Below, piece by piece: positions 53,175 to 62,400 of a stretch of DNA of 64,000 nt. Under the pieces are notes generated by a model. It was not told the DNA's origin and searched no databases. It saw only the letters and a program-made list of their open reading frames with translations. How positions within the stretch are numbered: position 1 is the stretch's first letter; each line of letters begins with the position of its first letter. The stretch comes from Gemmatimonadetes bacterium bin94 (GTDB lineage Bacteria; Gemmatimonadota; Gemmatimonadetes; Longimicrobiales; Gaopeijiaceae): NCBI GenBank assembly GCA_002238865.1, contig MPNE01000015.1, positions 20,100-84,099 of the forward strand, given 5' to 3'. Position numbers and translations under genes: made by a program.

Positions 53175-54143
53175 CTAGGGCGCTCGCCCCTCCAGGATGG
53201 CCGTTAGTACATGGGTATCGATGTTGCCTCCGGATACCACCGCCACTACCGGCCCGTCCGCGGTTTCGGAAAGCCCCCGCATCGCCGCCGCAACCGAGGT
53301 CCCGCCCGCCCCTTCGGCGACCACCCGCGCCCGCTCGAACAGCACCCGGACCGCCGTGCACGCCTCCTCGATCGAGACGACGCACGACCCGGCGAGCGCT
53401 GAACTCGCCAGCGGCCACATCTCCTCCAGCACGCTGGTGGCTCCGATCCCGTCGACGAAGGAACGCGTGTAGGAGACTTCCGACGGGCGGCCAGCCCGCA
53501 GCGACGCCCAAAAGGGTGCCGCGGTCTCGACCTCGGACGCGAAGACCGGCACACCCGGCCGCAGCGCCTGAAGCGCCGCCGCGATCCCGCACGCGAGCCC
53601 GCCGCCACCGTACGGCACCACCACCGCGGCCACGCCGGGAAGTTGCTCGACGATCTCGAGGCCGACCGTGCCGTTGCCCGCGATCACCGCCGGGTCGCAC
53701 ACGGGGTGCACGAAGTGGCCGCTCTCGGCAGGGTGACCGTGATCGCGCAGGACACCCCACCAGTCGTCAAAGGGAAGCGGCACCGCTGTCGCTCCCAGCC
53801 GGGCGATGGCGTCGAGCTTGGCGCGCGGCGCGGTGTCGGGAACCACCACCCGGCAGGAAACCCCCAGCCGCCGCGCCGCAAAGGCAACCCCCTGGGCCAT
53901 GTTGCCCGCGCTCCCCGTGTAGACACCGCGGGCGATGAGCGCCGGGTCGGCCAGCGCCATGGCGTTGAACGCTCCCCGGATCTTGAACGAGCCGATGGGC
54001 TGCAGGCACTCCAGCTTGAGCCACAATTCGGTCGGCGCACCGGGAACGTCCAGGCGAATCAGGGGCGACCGTATGGCCGCGCCCGCGATCCGGGATCGCG
54101 CGGCCACGATGTCGCGCAGGGAGACGGCCTCGAGTGGTTTCAC
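53175..54143 (-). CDS. PLP-dependent threonine/serine dehydratase-like enzyme
   Basis: This 322-aa fold-type II PLP enzyme has the PLP-binding lysine in IGSFKIRGAFNAM, the substrate loop YTGSAGNMAQGVA, the phosphate-binding glycines in VPYGGGGLACGIA and the final VVSGGNIDTHV. It deaminates threonine or serine or acts as a related racemase/lyase. No regulatory ACT domain is present, so it is probably catabolic. It lies between the POT transporter and the creatininase-family gene, which suits a role in using imported amino acids. Confidence 0.85.
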   Translation of the reverse strand: MKPLEAVSLRDIVAARSRIAGAAIRSPLIRLDVPGAPTELWLKLECLQPIGSFKIRGAFNAMALADPALIARGVYTGSAGNMAQGVAFAARRLGVSCRVVVPDTAPRAKLDAIARLGATAVPLPFDDWWGVLRDHGHPAESGHFVHPVCDPAVIAGNGTVGLEIVEQLPGVAAVVVPYGGGGLACGIAAALQALRPGVPVFASEVETAAPFWASLRAGRPSEVSYTRSFVDGIGATSVLEEMWPLASSALAGSCVVSIEEACTAVRVLFERARVVAEGAGGTSVAAAMRGLSETADGPVVAVVSGGNIDTHVLTAILEGRAP

Positions 54144-54186
54144 GGTGCGTCCCGCACGGCTTCCGCGTACGCGCGGCCGGCGGCCT

Positions 54187-54951
54187 TCACCGCGCGTCCC
54201 GCAACGCAGCCGCGATGCCCTCCGCCGCGCGCGCGATGCACCGCTCCCCGATCTCGCGGCTCATCCCGCGCGCGTCTCCCAGTACGCCACTCGGGGTGAC
54301 CGCGCGGAAGCCGTCCCGGAAGATGCGCTCGGCGAGGGCCTCGTCGAAGTCGGCGACGTGGCCCGGCGCGGCCAACTCGCCGCGCACCAGTCCGGGACGA
54401 ATGCACAGCATTTCCGAACTCTCGGCGATATCCGCGTGACCCCCCACCCGGTCGACCAGCCCCGGCGCGACCTCCGCCACCGCCGCCTTCCACAGCGCCA
54501 CGAAGCCGTGAAGATCGGTGTACGCGCGAACGTCGCAGCCGGGCCCGGCGGAGGCCCGCAGTTCGTCGAGCATTCCGGCCAGCGGCGCGAAGTTCCCGCC
54601 GTGCGACGGGACGAAACAGATCGTGCGGAAGCCGTGCCGTGCGAGGCTCGCGGTGTAGTCGAGGCAGATCGCCTTCAGGGTCGAGCCGCGCAACGAGATC
54701 GTGCCCGGGAAGTCCATGTGGTGCTCCGAGCAGCCGACCCGGATCGTGGGCGCCACCAGTGTGTTGCCGAGCCTCCGCGCCACTTCCTCGGCCAGGCGGT
54801 CGCCCCGGGCGGCGTCGACGAGCAGGGGGAGATGCGGGCCATGCTGCTCGACCGCCCCGGCTGCGACAACCACGGACGTGAACCCGTCCGCCAGCAAGCG
54901 CTCGACCTCGGGCCACGTCATCTCTTCCAGAAGGAGATTCCGTTCGTTCAT
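54187..54951 (-). CDS. creatininase-family amidohydrolase
   Basis: This 254-aa metal-dependent hydrolase has the family motif AAGAVEQHGPHLPLLVDA with the metal-binding Glu and His, the CSEHHMDFPGTISLRG block and VPSHGGNFAPL. Members hydrolyse cyclic amides, creatinine or formamide-like intermediates. The specific substrate is not predictable. The ATG at 54951 is chosen because upstream residues look non-coding. It lies 43 bases before the PLP enzyme and may act in the same catabolic route. Confidence 0.85.
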   Translation of the reverse strand: MNERNLLLEEMTWPEVERLLADGFTSVVVAAGAVEQHGPHLPLLVDAARGDRLAEEVARRLGNTLVAPTIRVGCSEHHMDFPGTISLRGSTLKAICLDYTASLARHGFRTICFVPSHGGNFAPLAGMLDELRASAGPGCDVRAYTDLHGFVALWKAAVAEVAPGLVDRVGGHADIAESSEMLCIRPGLVRGELAAPGHVADFDEALAERIFRDGFRAVTPSGVLGDARGMSREIGERCIARAAEGIAAALRDAR

Positions 54952-55024
54952 CGGGGAAGAGTATTTTGAAGCCCCGTCCCGCGCCAACTGGCCGCACGGG
55001 CCGTGGCCCGGTTTCACGGACCAA

Positions 55025-55648
55025 CTAGCGGTTGCGCGCGGGCACATCCGCAATCAGCGGGACGAAGCGCACCGGTCCGAGGCCCTCGGCCGTGTACGCG
55101 CCACCCTCCCCGCGCCGCTCGCGGACCAGCGACTGTCCCGCGCCCAGGGAGCCCACGGGCATGAGAAGACGCCCACCCGGCGCCAACTGCTCGCGCAGAG
55201 CCTCGGGTACGGACCGGCCGCCCGCCGCGACCACGATCGCGTCGTAGGGCGCGTGTTCGGGCCACCCCCGGGTGCCGTCGCCGTGACCGACGTGCACGTT
55301 CCCATATCCGAGCTCCCGCAACCGTTCACGGGCCGAATCCGCGAGCGACGCGTGCCTCTCGATCGTGTAGACCACGTCCGCGATCCGGCTGAAGACGGCG
55401 GCCGCGTAGCCGGAGCCCGTCCCGACCTCCAGTACGCGGTCGCCGGGCTTCAGCTCCGCCGCTTCGGCCATCGTGGCTACCACATAGGGCTGGGATATGG
55501 TCTGGCCCTCGCCGATGGGAAGGGGGCCGTCGCGATATGCGTCACGCACCAATCCGGGCGGGACGAACTCCTCGCGCGGGACGGCGGCCATCGCGTCCAG
55601 CACCCGCGGGTCCGAGATTCCACGCCCTTCGATGTGGCGGCGCAACAT
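55025..55648 (-). CDS. pcm: protein-L-isoaspartate O-methyltransferase
   Basis: This 207-aa protein has the Pcm set: PREEFVPPGLVRDAYRDGPL, ISQPYVVATMAEAAEL, the SAM-binding LEVGTGSGYAAAVF and the post-II motif DAIVVAAGG. It repairs isoaspartyl residues in damaged proteins. The ATG at 55648 has AAGG six bases before it. It follows the propeller gene by about 38 bases and precedes the creatininase-family gene. Confidence 0.9.
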   Translation of the reverse strand: MLRRHIEGRGISDPRVLDAMAAVPREEFVPPGLVRDAYRDGPLPIGEGQTISQPYVVATMAEAAELKPGDRVLEVGTGSGYAAAVFSRIADVVYTIERHASLADSARERLRELGYGNVHVGHGDGTRGWPEHAPYDAIVVAAGGRSVPEALREQLAPGGRLLMPVGSLGAGQSLVRERRGEGGAYTAEGLGPVRFVPLIADVPARNR

Positions 55649-55686
55649 CCGCCGCCTTGCCCGGGCAAGCCGCTTGCGCGGAACCC

Positions 55687-56820
55687 TCAGCGTGCCCCTC
55701 CGGGGGCGGGCGTGACCGACCAGAAGTCGATGCCCCCCGACTGGTGTCCGAGCTCGACGGTGTCCACCAGGGTCAGCGCCTCCAGATCGATGACGTCGAG
55801 GGTTCCGACAACCGACCCCACCGACTCGTTCGACACGAATGCGTAGCGGCCGTCGGGGCTGGCCACGACACCGTGCGAGAGCGGCCTGGAGGTGCGCACG
55901 CGTCCGAGCTCGGTGCCGCTTTCCAGATCGAAGACCGCGACCGCCTGCTCGCCCTTGAGCGTCGCTACCAGTCGGTCTCCGCTTTCCGTGACCTCCAGGT
56001 TGTACGGCGCCATTCCGGTGGGGAACCGGCGCGAGACTTCCCAGCGTTCGGTGTCGACCTCGAGCACTTCCCGGTTCTTGTTGCAGGCCACGTAGACCAC
56101 CCGGTTTGCGCGCGAACCCGTCCCGGGCTCGGCCCAGGTCGGGCTGCACACCCGATCACCCGTTGCGGCGTGCCCCTCCCCACCGTCGTGCACGGCGCCC
56201 TCATGTCCCGGCATCACGCCGAAACGGGCGCTGACCTCGAAGGTGCCGATGTCGATCTCGACCAGCTGATCGGAGTGCATGCACGCGGAGTACTGCTTCA
56301 TCCCGTCCGGGCGCACCCGGCTGCCATGCGGCATCAGGCACGTCCGGATCTTCGTGATCTCGAGCATATCGGGCGTGTAGACCACGGAGATGTTCGACGG
56401 TACCATGTCGCCGTGCAGGTTGAAGTTCGCCGCAAGGAGGAATTGGCCGTCCGGAGTGATCCCCATGGTGGCGGGAAAGAGCCCCAGACGGGTGCGGGCC
56501 ACGAGCGTATCCGGGCCTGCGTCGAATTTCCACAGGTATCCGTAGGGCGTTCCGTGGGCGATGGTCAGGTACCAGTAGCGCCCGTCCGGCGACACGCTCA
56601 GGCCGTGGGCCCCGTCGTTGTCCCCCGGCATGATGCCGACCGCGATCTCCTTCTCGACCACCGTGCCCTCGCCGGGCGTGAAGGCGACCCGGCTGACCAG
56701 GTCCGACGACTCGTTCGCGACGTAGACGCGGTAGGTGGGGGACTGGGCGCTCACCGGCACCACCGTCCCCGCCAGGGCGACGATCGATGCCCCGAACAGA
56801 GCGCGCCGCAGCTGGCTCAT
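55687..56820 (-). CDS. exported YVTN-type beta-propeller protein
   Basis: This 377-aa protein has a signal peptide (GASIVALAGTVVPVSAQ) and propeller repeats of the YVTN type (YRVYVANESSDLVSRV, GLSVSPDGRYWYLT, VVASPDGRYAFVSNESVGSV, and VVYVACNKNREVLEV). It is likely periplasmic or surface-exposed. Its ATG overlaps the stop of the LVIVD-type gene upstream (ATGA). The pair may form a complex; the function is unknown. Confidence 0.8.
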   Translation of the reverse strand: MSQLRRALFGASIVALAGTVVPVSAQSPTYRVYVANESSDLVSRVAFTPGEGTVVEKEIAVGIMPGDNDGAHGLSVSPDGRYWYLTIAHGTPYGYLWKFDAGPDTLVARTRLGLFPATMGITPDGQFLLAANFNLHGDMVPSNISVVYTPDMLEITKIRTCLMPHGSRVRPDGMKQYSACMHSDQLVEIDIGTFEVSARFGVMPGHEGAVHDGGEGHAATGDRVCSPTWAEPGTGSRANRVVYVACNKNREVLEVDTERWEVSRRFPTGMAPYNLEVTESGDRLVATLKGEQAVAVFDLESGTELGRVRTSRPLSHGVVASPDGRYAFVSNESVGSVVGTLDVIDLEALTLVDTVELGHQSGGIDFWSVTPAPGGAR

Positions 56821-58994
56821 GATACCGGGGTCGCCTTGTTCTTCGGTTCGATCCGCACCACCCAGAGCCCGGAATTGAGGTCGGACACGAAGACGTGGCC
56901 CTTGAACGGCTGCGGTCCCCAGGCCATCGGCGAGTTCGCCACGTTGCCGTCCGGCGTCCCCGTCGGGAACCAGGCCATCTCGCGGCCCTGCTTGTACAGG
57001 TCGCCCCTGAGCTCCCCGGAGACGTCCACGACGCGGAGCCCGGCCTGGTAGTACGCCACGTACATCTTGTCGTCTTCGACCCACAGGTTGTGCGCGCCCG
57101 CTTCGGGTACCTCGTAGCGCGCCACTTCGCGAAGGTTTTCGGGGTCTTCCAGGTCGAGCACGTGCACGAAGCCGCGCGAGCCGTCGCCCGGATGTCCGTT
57201 GCGCGAAATGCAGTCCTCGCAGTCGAAGATCTCGTCGCCGACGAAGAGGTAGCGGTGCCCGTCCGCGTTGGTGTAGGGGAAGGCGAAGTGGGTGTTCCCT
57301 TCCACGTACGCGAAGCTGCTCACCTCCACAGGTTCCGTGGGCGTACCGCCCCAGCGGCCGTCGCCCGCGTCGAGGATGTAGACGCCGTCGTTCCAGTACG
57401 ACACGTAGGCGAGGCCGTCCACCACCCAGATGTCGTGAAGGTACTTGCCCGGCTTGTCGATTCCCCAGCGCCCGACCTCTTCCACGTCTTTGGGGTCGGC
57501 CACGTTCAGCACATGCACGTCCAGGGTGCCGTTGTGGATGGCATACAGAATGTCGCCCGAGAAGAAGACGTTGTGCACGCCTCCGGTCAGGTCATCGGTG
57601 TAGGTATCCGCGATGACCGGGTGGGCCGGATCGGTGAGGTCCAGGAGGACGATCCCGTTCCTGCGGTCGGACGCACCCTCGCGGGTGATCACCGCTACGG
57701 TGGCCCTGCTGTTCACCTTGACGTCGTTGACCACCCTGGCGTCGACCTCCACGAAGTCGGTGAGCACGGGATTGGCCGGGTTGGTCACGTCCCATGCGAG
57801 CATGCGCTGGCCGCCGAGGTGCGTGCCCGTATAGACGTAGTCGCGGCCGTCGATGCCCGTGAACGCCCACAGGTCCGACGTGGCGCGGTCCCCCACCAGG
57901 CCGCGCCCGGTGACGATCACGTCGTGTTCGACGCCCCGCTCCACCACCTCGACCAACGCCTGGCCGGTCCGGGCGGCGGCCGTTCCCGTGACGCGGTAGA
58001 GCCCGGGGCGCTCCGCGACGAACGCGCCGTCCGGGTAGACCGACGCGCCCATGTCGGCTCTCGTCTCGAACGAGGCCACCGAAAAGTCGACCGGCGCCCC
58101 CGCGACCTCGTCTCCCTGGGCGTCGCGCGCGACCACCGAGAAGCGCAGGACATCCCCGGTTCGTCCGCGCGACGGTCCCGTGACCTCGACCGCGGCCACC
58201 GGGTTCTCCTCCACCTCGAAGGAATAGGTGTCCTGGATGTCCCCCACGGCTGCCGTGAGAGTCACGGCCCCGGGCCGGATCGCCCTGACGAAGCCGCGCG
58301 CGTCGACCGTGGCCAGGCGCCGCCGGTCACTGGTCCACGCCACGTCGACGGTGCGCCGCTCGGTGCCGTTGTCCGCGAGGGCCCGGGCCTGGAGATGGAC
58401 CGTCCCGCCCACGAAGAACCGGACCTCCGGATCCACGATTTCGACCGCGACGACCGGGGGGCCGACCACCTTGAGGGGAGCCGTGAAGGTGCGTACTTCG
58501 GGCGGTCCCGTACCGCTGGAGGGCGGGACGCGAATCGCCATGCGCAGTTCGGCGCTTCCCTCCGAGACCCCCTTGATGTGGCCTTCCTCGAGTACGGCGA
58601 AGCGGGAATCGATGCTGCCCAGAATCCGCACGCCCCGCACCGGATTGCCGTCGGCGTCGTAGGCGACCATCCGCACGTCCTCCCCGGTGGACAGCGAGTC
58701 CCCCACCTCGACGACGATCTCCGCCGGATCCGTGCGCACATCGGAGACCCTGAGGCCGATCTGCACCGCGGCCGGATAACCCGGGGCCATCGCGGTCGGC
58801 GACGGGGGTGTTTCGGCGGCGGTGCTGTCGCGCCCCGCGGGCTCCGGCTCGGGATCCGCAGCGGGCGTTTCAACCTCGACCACGGGTGGTGGCGGTGGCG
58901 GCGAAGGGTCGACAGTCGCTCTCGACGTGCCGCCCGCACCGCATCCCGCAACGAAAAAGGAAGCCGCGAGAACCCCGGCTGCGAATCTGATCAT
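56817..58994 (-). CDS. lipoprotein with Ig-like domains and LVIVD-type propeller
   Basis: This 725-aa protein starts with a lipoprotein signal ending in the lipobox VAGC, followed by a Pro/Glu-rich linker (SPPPPPPVVEVE). Three Ig-like domains lie at about 75-330 (VAYDADGNPVRGVRILG, DVAWTSDRRRLATVDA, VVARDAQGDEVAGAPVDF). A C-terminal propeller at about 350-715 has LVIVD-like repeats (RRNGIVLLDLTDPAHPVI, LDVHVLNVADPKDVEE, GFVHVLDLEDPENLREV). The ATG at 58994 has GAGAGGTG just upstream. It is surface-tethered. It is divergent from the alkyltransferase-like gene. Confidence 0.8.
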   Translation of the reverse strand: MIRFAAGVLAASFFVAGCGAGGTSRATVDPSPPPPPPVVEVETPAADPEPEPAGRDSTAAETPPSPTAMAPGYPAAVQIGLRVSDVRTDPAEIVVEVGDSLSTGEDVRMVAYDADGNPVRGVRILGSIDSRFAVLEEGHIKGVSEGSAELRMAIRVPPSSGTGPPEVRTFTAPLKVVGPPVVAVEIVDPEVRFFVGGTVHLQARALADNGTERRTVDVAWTSDRRRLATVDARGFVRAIRPGAVTLTAAVGDIQDTYSFEVEENPVAAVEVTGPSRGRTGDVLRFSVVARDAQGDEVAGAPVDFSVASFETRADMGASVYPDGAFVAERPGLYRVTGTAAARTGQALVEVVERGVEHDVIVTGRGLVGDRATSDLWAFTGIDGRDYVYTGTHLGGQRMLAWDVTNPANPVLTDFVEVDARVVNDVKVNSRATVAVITREGASDRRNGIVLLDLTDPAHPVIADTYTDDLTGGVHNVFFSGDILYAIHNGTLDVHVLNVADPKDVEEVGRWGIDKPGKYLHDIWVVDGLAYVSYWNDGVYILDAGDGRWGGTPTEPVEVSSFAYVEGNTHFAFPYTNADGHRYLFVGDEIFDCEDCISRNGHPGDGSRGFVHVLDLEDPENLREVARYEVPEAGAHNLWVEDDKMYVAYYQAGLRVVDVSGELRGDLYKQGREMAWFPTGTPDGNVANSPMAWGPQPFKGHVFVSDLNSGLWVVRIEPKNKATPVS

Positions 58995-59129
58995 TTCACC
59001 TCTCCCCCTGAAACGCCTGCGCAAGTCATGCCATGCAATATACCGGCGCAAGGCGTGCCTTGGTTCCCTTCGAGGCCACCGGCCGTCCGTCGTGGCGGAA
59101 CCGTGTGGTCGGAAATAGGTTGTCGGGAC

Positions 59130-59444
59130 ATGACCGCGTTTTCCGAACGAGTATACGCCTGCGTGCGCCGGATTCCCAAGGGCCGGATCATCAACTACGG
59201 TGCCGTGGCGGCCCTGGTGGGCACACCGCGGGCGGCGCGGGGCGTCGGGTACGCGCTCAGTCACCTCCCCATCGACACCGACGTGCCCTGGTGGCGGGTC
59301 GTGAACCGCAGGGGCGCCATCTCGACCTCGCGGCGGTCGGGCGTCGCCCAGCGCCAACGGGCCATACTGGAGCGTGAGGGCGTCGAATTCAACGTTGAGG
59401 GAGAAGCTTCATGGGAACGTTTCGGATGGGATCCCCACGGGTGA
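59130..59444 (+). CDS. alkyltransferase-like (ATL) DNA-repair protein
   Basis: This 104-aa protein has the MGMT DNA-binding fold (RIPKGRIINYGAVAALVGTP, ARGVGYALSHLP) but the active-site Cys of MGMT (PCHRV) is replaced by Trp: VPWWRVVNRRG. That makes it an alkyltransferase-like protein, which binds O6-alkylguanine and hands it to nucleotide excision repair rather than removing the alkyl group. It is the size expected. The start of the giant lipoprotein gene lies inside its 3' end. Confidence 0.85.
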   Translation: MTAFSERVYACVRRIPKGRIINYGAVAALVGTPRAARGVGYALSHLPIDTDVPWWRVVNRRGAISTSRRSGVAQRQRAILEREGVEFNVEGEASWERFGWDPHG

Positions 59445-62400
59445 CGGGGCGGGTGTCGGCCGCGCGAGTCGGGTGGCGGGCGTTGGCCGCGCGAGTAGGG
59501 TGGCGGGCGTTGGCCGCGCGAGTAGGGTGGCGGGCGTCGGCATGCCCGGTTGGGCCGGCTCCCGCCACCGGCCTGGCCGCCGCGTTCATCATCCTGGTCG
59601 CGGGCTGCGGCAGCGAGGGGGCGTCACCTGAACGCTACGCCGCATACGCCGAGATCGTGGCCGAGGAGGATGCGCGGGGCGGGAACGGGCTGGACCGCGT
59701 GCACGGGCACCTTCCGGGCGACGATCCCGCCGTTCGCGCAATGGCTGTGCGGGCGCTTGGGCGAATGGAGGACCCGGGTGAGCTCGGGCGGATGAGCGAA
59801 GTGCTCGATGACCCCGACCCCGGCGTACGGGCGGCGGTCGCGACGGCCATGGCCCAGGCGGTCTACGGAGATGATCCGGGGGCCGCGTGGGCGGCACTGA
59901 CAGTGCGGAGCGGCAGCGAAGCGGATCCGGCGGTGATGGGGAGCCTGGCGACCAGTCTGGGCCGCCTCACTTACAGCAACCCGGAGGACCGGGATGCGGC
60001 CGACCGCGCGTTGGCGTCCGTCGCGGCCCGCCTTCCCGCGCCGGATGACGATCCCGGGCTCGTCGCCCGGTTGGGTCTGGCGCGCGGGATAGAGGCAATC
60101 ACGCGGGGAAGCCGGGGTGAGCACACACTTTCGGCCGAGTTGCTGGACGCCACGATGTCGCTGTCATCGGTATCGCCCGCGGGCGATGCCGGCAGCGCGC
60201 CGGACGACGGACGAGCTCTTGCCGCGATGCGCATTCGCCGGCTGGCAACCGCGGCGCTGGTCCACACGGGCCAGCTGGCCGCAGCGGATGCGGTCCGCCT
60301 GCTCGAGGATCCGGATTGGGGCGTGCGCCGCCAGGTCGTGATCGGGACAGCCCGGCACGGGACTGCCGCCGGCACGGTGATCCCGGCCGGACTGGCGGAC
60401 CCGGACCCGCATGTACGGGTGGAAGCGCTCCGCGCCTACGAGCGGTGGACGCGGCCGGAGGAGGGTTGCGCCACCATCCTGCGTGCAATGGACGACGGCG
60501 ACCCTCACGTCGAGGCCACCGCGATCGGGCTGGCGGCGAGCCCCTGTCCGGACGCGGAGCCGCAGCGCCGGGCGCTTGCGGCCAAAGTCGCCGGGATCGA
60601 CGACCCGGACGCCGACTGGCGCGGGCCGGTACGCGCACTTCACGCCCTGGCGGGGATCGCGCCGGGCGACGCGGGGGACGGGGTGGCTCTGGCAGCGCGC
60701 CACACGAACCCGTTCGTCCGCGCGTGGGCGGCACGGGCCGCGGCCCTGACCGGTGATGCGGCCGTGCTGACCGCGTTGAGCGACGACTCCGACGCGAACG
60801 TGCGCGAGGCCGCGCTGCGGGGGTTGGTGGCGGTGGCGGGGGGCGGCGGGCCGGACGCGCACACCCGGGACGCCCACACCCGGGACGCTTACACCGCCGC
60901 GCTGGAGAGCGACGATCCCCAGCTGGTGATGACCGCTACCCGGCTCCTGGTGGAACACGGGGCGGGCGAAACATCTGTTCCCGCTTTGCTCGCCGCCCTG
61001 GCACGCTTCACCGCCGCGCAGCGGGAGACCGAACGGGACGCGCGCGTCGCGCTCCTCGACGGGATCGGCGCCGTGGGCGGGTTTTCCAGCGATGACCTCG
61101 CGCCGTACCTGGCGGACTTCGACCCGGTCGTGGCCGACAAGGCCGCCGCACTGCTGACCGGGCTGACCGGGACGGTCCACGAGGCCGCGCCGAGGCGGCT
61201 TCGTCCCGCGCCGACGCCCGGTGCCGCCCGGCTCGCCGAGCTGGAGCGCTCCGCCGTGCGGCTCCACATGGCCGGACTGGGCGACATCGTGATCGCGCTC
61301 CGCCCCGATCTGGCCGCCACCAACGCCGACCGCTTCGCCCGGCTGGCGAGCGAAGGTTACTTCGACGGCCTCACATTCCATCGGGTCGAACCCAACTTCG
61401 TCATCCAGGGCGGAAGTCCTCACGCCAACGAGTACGCGGGCGACGGGCCCTACTCACGCGACGAGATCAGCGACCAGGCTCACTGGCGCGGCACGGTGGG
61501 TCTGTCCACTCGAGGCCGCGACACCGGCGACGCCCAGATCTTCATCAACCTGACCGACAACGTGCGGCTGGACTTCAACTACACCATCTACGGCGAAGTC
61601 GTCGAAGGGATGGAGATCGTCGACGCGGTGCAGGAGGGCGCCGTGATCGAACGGGCGGAGGTGATCGTCCGTTCCACCGATCCCGCCATCGCCCTGGCAC
61701 GGCGCGTCGAGATTCACCGCACCGAATACGGCATCCCCCACATCCTTGCCGAAGACCTCGAAGCGATGGGATTCGGACTCGGCTACGTGCAGTCGGAGGA
61801 CTACGGCGCGTCGATCGCCGCGGCCATGGTCACGAGCCGGGGCACCCTCGCGCGCCACCTCGGTCCTGACGAGCTCGACGCGGATTTTGTGGGACGCGAC
61901 GTGCATGCGCGAGCGGTCGAAACCTTCCAGCGCCTTCATCCGCGCACCCGGGACGTGTACCGCGGCTTCGCCGAAGGGGTGAATCACTACATCCGCCTTC
62001 ACCCCGACGAATTCCCGCCATGGGTTGCGCCCGACTTCACCGGAATCGACGCGCTCGCCCGTGACGTACAGACATGGAGCCGTGCGGACGCGGCTCGCTT
62101 CGTGGCAGGTCTTGACAGCGGCGAGCCGGCTGGCGATGTCGACGGGGCGGGGCCCGGCAATAGCCGACCGGGACGCGACGACGACTCGCAAACGTCTTCT
62201 TCATCATTCGCTCTCGATGGCTCCAACGCCTGGGCCTTTCATGGCACCCGCACCGAGTCCGGCAATACCATCCTGCTGCGCAACCCTCACCTTCGCTGGG
62301 ACGGCGACCACGACCTCCTCGCCCGCCCATCGGGCCTGACCTACTACGAAGCGCACGTCCGCGTGCCGGGCGTGATCGACTTCTACGGCGACTTCCGGAT

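Noticed and set aside
56895..59129. Long N-terminal extension of the alkyltransferase-like gene on the plus strand
   Set aside because: This part is antisense to the LVIVD-type lipoprotein gene; the ATL fold starts at the ATG at 59130.
59458..59538. CRISPR-like array
   Set aside because: The 27-base units are directly adjacent with no spacers and lie in a coding frame.
60857..60893. Short direct repeat (DAHTR units) as a mobile-element footprint
   Set aside because: Two to three 15-base copies inside the HEAT region are in frame and look like simple local duplication; no flanking element is seen.
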